From the NCBI RefSeq assembly GCF_964019585.1, contig NZ_OZ026454.1, forward strand, positions 1,054,001 through 1,118,000: a stretch of DNA of 64,000 nt, given 5' to 3'. Of this stretch, positions 57,590 to 64,000 are shown piece by piece. The notes beneath the pieces were generated by a model. The model saw only the letters and a program-made list of their open reading frames with translations, had not been told where the DNA came from and did not search any database. Positions within the stretch are counted from its first letter, which is position 1; each line of letters opens with the position of its first letter. A program made the position numbers and the translations under genes. This DNA is from Candidatus Mesenet endosymbiont of Agriotes lineatus (GTDB taxonomy: Bacteria > Pseudomonadota > Alphaproteobacteria > Rickettsiales > Anaplasmataceae).

Positions 57590-58175
57590 TCAACCCTTGC
57601 TACCAATGACTTCAGTTTTATAAAAGATCATTTTGTATTGCTTAATCTTTGGAAACTTGTTCCTCCTGAAGTTAAGAGATCTTTATCGTTGTTTACAAGC
57701 ACTTAAAGATGATAAGTTGCAACAGGCTTGGAAAATAAATATGGATTCCAGTTGTAAACAAGCCATACTTGAGGTAATTGCTGCAATAGATGAACAGCTC
57801 TAGAGAAAGAAATTAATGAGCATATTGATAACTATCCGTACTTAAGAAATATGATAGAAAACCTCAAAACTATTAAAGGTATAGGACATATTACTGCCGT
57901 TGCAGAAATGCCATCAGTTTGATCATGCCAAGCAGTTTTGCTGGTCTAAACCACAGCATTACCAATCAGGGTCAACAGAAAGGTGTGTAAATAGGATCTG
58001 AGCGTATCCGTAAAGCTCTTTATATGCCAGCTATAGCAGTCAAGAATTGTAATTCTTACTTTCAATCAGCGTTTAGCAAGTAAAGAAAAATGTCCAATGG
58101 TTATAATTATTGTGTTAATGAGAAAACTAATACATGTATTTTTTGGCATTCTTAAAAAGAATCAACTAGTTAGAT
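57590..58175 (+). mobile_element. Decayed IS110-family transposase
   Basis: Over several frames the C-terminal (Transposase_20) text is readable: KDDKLQQAWK, CKQAILEVIAAIDEQ, LRNMIENLKTIKGIGHITA, FAGLNHSITNQG-like text, RIRKALYMPAIAVKNCNSYF and KEKCPMVIIIVLMRKLIHVFFGILKN. IGHITAxxxxAE is the helix-hairpin-helix part of IS110 enzymes. The N-terminal DEDD half is missing apart from fragments. Multiple stops; dead. Confidence 0.78.
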
Positions 58176-58189
58176 AACCTATTGACATG

Positions 58190-58640
58190 AAAGACAGTAT
58201 CTACTGATCAAAATGAACCAGATGTGGAAGTTACCATGATGGAACAGTGCCCACGCTTGCTCAGCTGAATATAAAAAAGATTCACAAGCTCAATAGGACG
58301 CAGCATTCACTCAAAGATCCATACTCTTGTTGACGCACTTGGAAATCCGCTAAAATTTATCCTTATGCCAGGTCAAAGAAACGAAATTACACAAATTAAC
58401 TAAAAATATCTATAATAGCATTGTAGTGGCTGATAAAGGCTACGATAGTTGTAGCCAGTCTCGAAGGTGTGAGATCCGCCAAAACGGAACCGTAAAGATG
58501 AGCATATCTATAAAGAACATCGAGTGCTTTTTTGGTAAAATTGAGACGTACTTTTTCTCGGTTTGATAAGAGGTTTTTATGGGCTTTTTGAACTTTGTTG
58601 GCGCTCTTATTTGGCTCTGATGTTATATCCTATCAAATGA
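58190..58640 (+). mobile_element. Decayed IS5-family (IS427-like) transposase
   Basis: Broken frames give KIHTLVDALGNPLKFILMPG, NIYNSIVVADKGYDS, EIRQNGTVKMSI-like (a shift of the CEIRIPPKRN motif), HRVLECFFGKIE, and FLNFVGALIWL, the typical order of the second half of IS5-family (IS427-type) transposases. It follows directly on the IS110 relic and precedes the Rpn nuclease gene. Confidence 0.75.
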
Positions 58641-58729
58641 GGTATTTAAAAGTATTAAAGATGTAAAACCTTTGCTCAAAGTAAAAATATAGTGTATAAT
58701 TTAAGGTTAGTTTCTTCTGTTTTGTTTCT

Positions 58730-59653
58730 ATGGCACTATCTAAATTTCTTGATCCCAAGCTGGACCTCACTTTTAAAAGAATATTTGGCACTGAGAAAAA
58801 TAAGAATATTCTCATCCATTTTTTAAACGATATCTTAGGCTTTACTGAAGTTAATGCAATACAAGAAGTTGAGTTCTTAAGTACCATTATGGATCCTGAG
58901 ATTGCTTCTGACAAGCAGAGTATTGTTGATGTTCTTTGCAAGGATTCTAGTGGCACTAGATATGTGATAGAAATGCAGCTTGCTCGCGATAAAGGCTTTG
59001 AAAAACGTGCACAACTTTATGCTGCTAAGGCCTACTCAAGACAAGCTGATAAATCTGGTAAGTATATTGATTTAAAGAAGGTTTTCTTCATTGCTATTTC
59101 TAATTGTAATTTATTTCCTGAAGAGATTGATTATATATCTGCACATAATATCCGTGATATCAAAACCAATGGACATTACTTAAAAGATTTTCAATTTGTC
59201 TTTATCGAGTTGCCTAAATTTCCTAAGAGTAAAGAAGAGCAACTGGAAAATATTGTAGAGCGTTGGTGCTTCTTTTTTAAATATGCTGAAGACACTACAG
59301 ATGAAGATTTAAGAAAAATTGCTGAGAAAGCACCAATTATAAAGCAAGCTTATGATGAATTAGATCGCTTTGGCTGGGATGAAAAAGATCTCCTAGCTTA
59401 TGAAGAAAGAATTATGGATCTTCGTAAAGAAGAGGCCATTCTCGAATATAAATTTGACCTTGCTACTGAACAAGGTATCCTCATCGGTCAAGAGAAAGGT
59501 ATCAAAATTGGTCAAGAGAAAGGAAAAATTGAAGGAAAAATTGAAGGAAAAATTGAAGTAGCCAAGAACCTACTTAAAGCTGGTGTATCTGTTGACTTAA
59601 TAGCTGGATCTACTGGCTTATCACTTGATGAGATTGCAAAGTTACAGGATTAA
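58730..59653 (+). CDS. Rpn/PD-(D/E)XK family nuclease-transposase
   Basis: 307 residues. DPKLDLTFKRIFG and NKNILIHFLNDIL open the PDDEXK_2 (Rpn) domain; the catalytic core is SIVDVLCKDSSG followed by YVIEMQLARDKGF (Asp ... ExQ). Rpn proteins promote recombination or act in phage/element defence and are common near mobile DNA. C-terminal repeats GQEKGIKIGQEKG and GKIEGKIEGKIE vary in number among copies in other genomes. All core residues are intact, in contrast to the dead IS fragments beside it. The 282 bp after its stop (59654-59935) hold nothing recognisable. Confidence 0.85.
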   Translation: MALSKFLDPKLDLTFKRIFGTEKNKNILIHFLNDILGFTEVNAIQEVEFLSTIMDPEIASDKQSIVDVLCKDSSGTRYVIEMQLARDKGFEKRAQLYAAKAYSRQADKSGKYIDLKKVFFIAISNCNLFPEEIDYISAHNIRDIKTNGHYLKDFQFVFIELPKFPKSKEEQLENIVERWCFFFKYAEDTTDEDLRKIAEKAPIIKQAYDELDRFGWDEKDLLAYEERIMDLRKEEAILEYKFDLATEQGILIGQEKGIKIGQEKGKIEGKIEGKIEVAKNLLKAGVSVDLIAGSTGLSLDEIAKLQD

Positions 59654-59935
59654 GGAAAATGCTTCTCCTCTTTTTGCTTTTCAGTTGGTAGTGATAGTAG
59701 TTTTGCTCTTAGTTAGCTGTTTAGTACACTTCTTTTCTATTTTAATTGATACTTCATTTGCTTTTTCATTGAAAGAGCTTTTTTGATCCATCTCTCATTT
59801 TAATTCTTTTAAGAGTCCTTTTAACTTGATACTCTATTTTTTCTTCCATCACTTGCAACCTCACCTCATCCTATGGTTTAGCAAACACTCCAGCTACTAT
59901 AGCATTTAATCTATAGCAGCTCTTAAGTAATACCG

Positions 59936-61855
59936 TTAAATCAAATCATCAGAGACGTACATAGGAATATCATCTTCTAGGTGACTCTCAAATGCAACCA
60001 TACTGTTTGCATAATCATTTTGGTAAGAATCATCATCACCATAATCATCTTCATCATCGTCTTCTTCATAGGAATTATTATATAAAGTACCTATTTCTTT
60101 CCTACCCTTAAGATCAAATATTTTTGCTATTTGTGAATCACTTTTATCAGCGTGAATAGAGAAAAGACACTTTTTACGGCAAAGGGAATTAAAGTTGTAA
60201 TTTGTATCTATATCTTCTATATCAATATATCTGTTTTCACCAATTTTAGTATATTCTTTGCCTCTTTTATTACACAGAGTAAACCTTTTTTCTCCCTCAT
60301 CGTCTTTTACTAACTTTAAATAACTAAACTTTCTTGGTACCATAAAGGTTTCATCAGTTTCATTGTTAGTGATCCGTAAAAATCCCCTTACCATCTCATA
60401 CTGCATACCTGAACCTTCATCATCATCTTTTTCGTTTCCGTAATAGTCTTCATCATCGTCTTCATAACTTTGCTCTGCTTCTTTGTTGGGTTGAGTAGAA
60501 ATTAATTTTGCAATTTCATTTGTTTTCTCTTGATTTAATACATGTTGACTTGAGGGTTCAACAACGTCAGGTAATATTTTACTCTCATCAAAACCGCCAT
60601 TATAATATGATAAAACATAACTCACTTGAGTTCGCAGACTATCACCGCCATGTTGATTATGATATACATAAGCAATATGTGTACCGTTTTCACTAGTCTG
60701 ACCTATTTCATAAGAATTTGTATGTGGGTCTCCATATCTGGAAAAATCTTTTCCGTTATCATGTATAAAGATGCTAAGCGTGTTAGTGATATCAGGGTTT
60801 TTCATATCATATAAGTTTTTAAAGTCATAAAAAGCATCTTTGACCTCTTTCTTAGCTGCTTCTAATTGTTTGCTGCTCAAGTTATTGTAGTATAAATTTA
60901 TTTGTAGATTATCATCTAGTTCTATTACTTCTTTTTTTGGAAGAACTCTTTGGTTTTGTGCAATTTTCATTACTGGTTGTAAAGTTATATCTCCAGAATG
61001 ATGACTTGTTTGATAAACATACATACTGTTCAACTTAGGATCAAAATGACCATAACTTATAGTTGATCCTGCATGTTTATGGTAGTTATTCTCGTTATTA
61101 TATATGTAGAGTTGAAGTTCACGGGAAGAAGTGTCATTCTCCTTAAGACCGAGCAGTGTTTTAAAATCAGATAAATTATTTTTAACCTCATCTATAGCTT
61201 TCTGTAATCTATCATCGGATAACTTGTCATAGTGTAATCTTATTGTAAAGTTATATTCATCAAATTCTATTGTTTCTTCTTCCTCAGGTTCATGTTTAAA
61301 TAATAAAGAATCTTCTCTTTTAGATAATTTACCATATTCTCTATCTTTAATATAAATGTCATCATCAATATTATCAACATTATTATTGCCACTTAATTCG
61401 ATACTTTGACTTAAGAATTTATTATTATCAATATAATTTCCATCTCTTAGAGATACTTTATATTTACCATCTTCTTTTGTAATTGTAACTAAAGCTCTAT
61501 TTTCATCATACACTTTAAAGCTAGTTGAGTGATCATCTTTAAAGTAGAATTTTCCTCTATTGATATAACCAACTTCATCGGTAAATGATCCTATATTTTT
61601 ATTGCCGTCATATATAGATATTGGCGAAAATTTTGAATTTGTAGGCTTGATAGAAAACACCTTTCCTAAATTTTCTTCTTGCCCTGTAATTCCTTTGAGA
61701 GAATGTAAATCTACAAGTGTAAAACTGTCTAATGCATCATCAGTGTAGATAAGATTCCGAGTCTGATCTTTGCCTTCTTTAGCACTTTTGTATTCGTTAC
61801 CACGTTCATCGCAGAAAGCTAATTTGAAATTGCCGTCAACTTTAGCTAATTTCAA
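59936..61855 (-). pseudogene. 3' half of a split repeat-bearing metalloprotease-like gene
   Basis: 639 residues continuing the upstream frame. Its first ~35 residues (LKLAKVDGNFKLAFCDERGNEY) align with a later internal block (LKLVKDDEGEKRFTLCNKRG), each preceded in its protein by a VPR/IPK strand; for the first block that strand (IIIPKNITF) ends the previous gene. One extra T in the run TTTTT at the junction would join the frames. The middle holds a near copy of the domain pair of the upstream half (720 bp, see repeat), followed by an acidic linker EDDDEDYYGNEKDDDEGSG. It has no HExxH. Start would be TTG overlapping the upstream TGA (TTGA). Confidence 0.6.
60567..61287. repeat. 720-bp direct repeat, copy 1
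   Basis: Nearly identical in DNA to 63140-63858. Encodes a domain pair starting EFDEYNFTIRLHYDKLSDD and ending YYNGGFDESKILPD. Over the well-conserved 180 residues only about five differ between copies, pointing to recent duplication or conversion inside one ancestral gene. Confidence 0.85.
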
Positions 61856-63906
61856 AAAGTGATATTTTTTGGTATGATTATAGAATCTTTAGTTGCATGA
61901 TTTAAAACATTAATTCCTTTGTAAGAATATGAATACTTCATTGGAGAAAATGCACCAATTTCTCCCTTATCATCAACTATAATTCCTGTGTAGTATTCTT
62001 CACCTGTCTTCTTATCTGTTCCTATATGATCTCCTTTGACAACTCGAAAGGCATTTAAATCCCTTACTTCGTCTATATACTTCTTCTCAGTAAGCTTAGC
62101 CTCAATAAAATTTAAAAATTTCTGTTTTACCCCTTTATTTTCAAATATTTTATTTAGGAATTTTTCATCATATCTTTTGTAAGACTCTTTATCAGAATTA
62201 GGTATATGATTAACTAAATCTGGAAATTTATCTCTAAAATGCTCTAGTGCACTTCCATAAGATTTGCGATCATAAAATATATTATTAATTAGTTCAGGGT
62301 ACATCTCTTGAAAAAATTCAATAGTGACATACACTCTTTCACCAACATTAAATTTTGAATTCTTTAAATACTGATCTATATGTTTTGCACCATCATAAAG
62401 TTCATCATCACGCGTTGGATAAACACCACGTTGAATATGCCCCACTATATTATGATTTAAAAGTTCAGGAAGTGCTCCATCACTGTCCACTCCAGTATAG
62501 CTAACTATGTTATGCATAAATTCGTGTCGCAATACACCATATCCATACGTTAGAGAGCAAAATGCATTAGTACCATCAGCATGGCCACCATGTGTTGCTC
62601 CTGTGTAATTAGCATAATCATCCCATGTATCGTAAAATAGAATCCGAGACTTATGAACGGTATTAGACGGCTTAAGATCAAATGATTCGTTAAAATCATA
62701 AATAGTATTTTTAATCTCTTGTTTAGCTCTCCATATTTGATGTTCATCTAAATCCCTATAGTACAGGTCAATTTCAAGATTATATCTAGGAAATTTTACT
62801 GTTTCTACATTTGAAAGTAGTACTTGAGTTCTTTGAAATGCGCCACCAATAGATGAAAGTATTGGTATATCACGCTGAACAATTGGATCTTCAAGTGCTT
62901 TTTTAGCAGACTCATGATCGTAACTTTCGTGAGGACGCACCTTTTTTAAAAGAGATATCAATACGTCATCATCAACATTATATCTATCCAGACTGATCTC
63001 CGTATGGGTATCAAATTTTAGATCTTTAAAAGTATCAATAATCTTCTGACTAGCTGTTTCTACTTGCTCATCAGTTAAACTATTATTAACTATTTTTATT
63101 TGTAAATTGGATTGAGGTATTTCTATTGTGATATATTTATCAGGCAATATTTTATTCTCATCAAAACCGCCATTATAATATGATAAAACATAACTCACTT
63201 GAGTTCGCAGATTATCACCGCCATGTTGATTATGATATACATAAGCAATATGTGTACCATTTTCACTAGTCTGACCTATTTCATAAGAATTTGTATGTGG
63301 ATCTCCATATCTGGAAAAATCTTTTCCGTTATCATGTATAAAGATGCTAAGCGTGTTAGTGATATCAGGGTTTTTTACATCATATAAGTCTTTAAAGTCA
63401 TAAAAAGCATCTTTGACCTCTTTCTTAGCTGCTTCTAATTGTTTGCTGCTCAAGTTATTGTAGTATAAATTTATTTGTAGATTATCATCTAGTTCTATTA
63501 CTTCTTTTTTTGGAAGAACTCTTTGGTTTTGTGCAATTTTCATTACTGGTTGTAAAGTTATATCTCCAGAATGATGACTTGTTTGATAAACATACATACT
63601 GTTCAGTTTAGGATCAAAGTGACCATAACTTATAGTTGATCCTGTATGTTTATGATAGTTATTCTCATTATCATATATGTAAAGTTGGAGTTCACGTGGA
63701 GCTCTATGTTCTTCAAGACTAAGCAGTGTTTTAAAATCAGATAAATTATTTTTAACCTCATCTATAGCTTTTTGTAATTTATCATTAGATAAATTGTGAT
63801 AGTGTAGTTTTACTTTAAAGTTATATTCATCAAAGTTTATTGTTTCTTCTTGTTGTAAGGCTTTGTTTATTGTTTTTTTACGTGATAGAACATGCTTTGT
63901 ACTCAT
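61852..63906 (-). pseudogene. 5' half of a split HExxH metalloprotease-like gene
   Basis: 684 residues. Four related domains of about 110 residues follow each other: 25-135 (NFDEYNFKVKLHYHNLSND...), 137-250 (ELDDNLQINLYYNNLSSKQ...), a weak one 265-350, and 380-520. Only the fourth carries a metalloprotease site, RHEFMHNIVS with HEFMH (about residues 461-465), and a later acidic LPELLNHN as possible third ligand: gluzincin-like, possibly M9 collagenase-type. No signal peptide seen. Start ATG at 63906 has GAGGAATGTT upstream; 63918 is an alternative. The product ends at TGA where the next frame begins; see the 3' half. Function inferred only from the motif. Confidence 0.65.
63140..63858. repeat. 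720-bp direct repeat, copy 2
   Basis: Partner of 60567-61287, in the same orientation within the same coding direction. Differences are scattered single bases, densest at the ends (the first codons of the domain pair differ more), so the middle part may be kept alike by conversion. Confidence 0.85.
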
Positions 63907-64000
63907 AACATTCCTCATCTCTATATATTAAAAAGTGCTTTTAATGATATATCTTCTACTATAAAGATATTAATCTTCTATTAATACTAGAATATAGTAT

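Overview
The window is an AT-rich, gene-dense stretch of an obligate intracellular alphaproteobacterium of the Anaplasmataceae, most probably Wolbachia. That assignment is inference from gene content: three ankyrin-repeat genes, several lineage-specific coiled-coil or membrane proteins, typical Rickettsiales housekeeping genes, an isolated gene-transfer-agent tail protein, and many decayed insertion sequences. I ran no database search. All protein names rest on motifs read by eye.

Layout. 1-7.7 kb: pgsA, divergent znuA and znuC (zinc uptake), ubiB, rsmA, a J-domain-like coiled-coil protein, lipB and a ProP-like transporter. 7.7-8.1 kb: an IS200 relic, then htpG. 10.5-21.2 kb: a block flanked by two inverted copies of a decayed repeat, holding a 14-repeat ankyrin gene, a GTA hub-like protein, lysA, a frameshifted small membrane protein, a two-helix membrane protein, prmC, an NDUFA9-like reductase, ftsA and an unannotated Trm112-like small gene. 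21.3-24.1 kb: the compact run atpG-folE-pmbA. 24.3-30.1 kb: a PAS/degenerate-GGDEF protein, a four-helix membrane protein with an EPIYA-like tyrosine motif, and GspL/PilMN-like, GspM/PilO-like and PilT/GspE-like genes. 30.3-34.9 kb: a TPR methyltransferase, nrdA, ruvX and a small ankyrin gene.

34.9-36.5 kb is an IS graveyard (IS481-like and IS5-like) followed by an initiator tRNA-Met. Then come a coiled-coil protein, a retropepsin-like protease overlapping pepP, bamB overlapping lpdA, another IS graveyard (IS5-like, IS200), and pyrG/secG, a large ankyrin gene and secF on the minus strand. 49.7-57.6 kb: hisS, an MFS transporter, a promoter-led structured RNA, znuB with an Mth938-fold protein, a beta-solenoid-like protein, a PilC/GspF protein, a 52-residue VirB7-like lipoprotein and a dicarboxylate symporter. 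57.6-58.6 kb is a third IS graveyard (IS110, IS5-like), followed by an Rpn/PD-(D/E)XK nuclease. The window ends in a very large HExxH metalloprotease-like gene split into two frames by one missing base.

How the genes fit together. Most genes serve core metabolism and envelope function (lipid synthesis, zinc import, lipoate, translation, protein export, nucleotides). Accessory genes are of two kinds: candidate host-interaction proteins (ankyrin, EPIYA-like, J-like, coiled-coil, metalloprotease) and fragments of a type IV pilus/type II secretion-like machine spread over two loci. None of the nine mobile-element remnants recognised looks intact. The best candidates for something undescribed are the structured RNA at 52.36-52.51 kb with an exposed C6 stretch facing G-run ribosome-binding sites, the EPIYA-like protein, the pilus-like gene set, and the split repeat-bearing metalloprotease.
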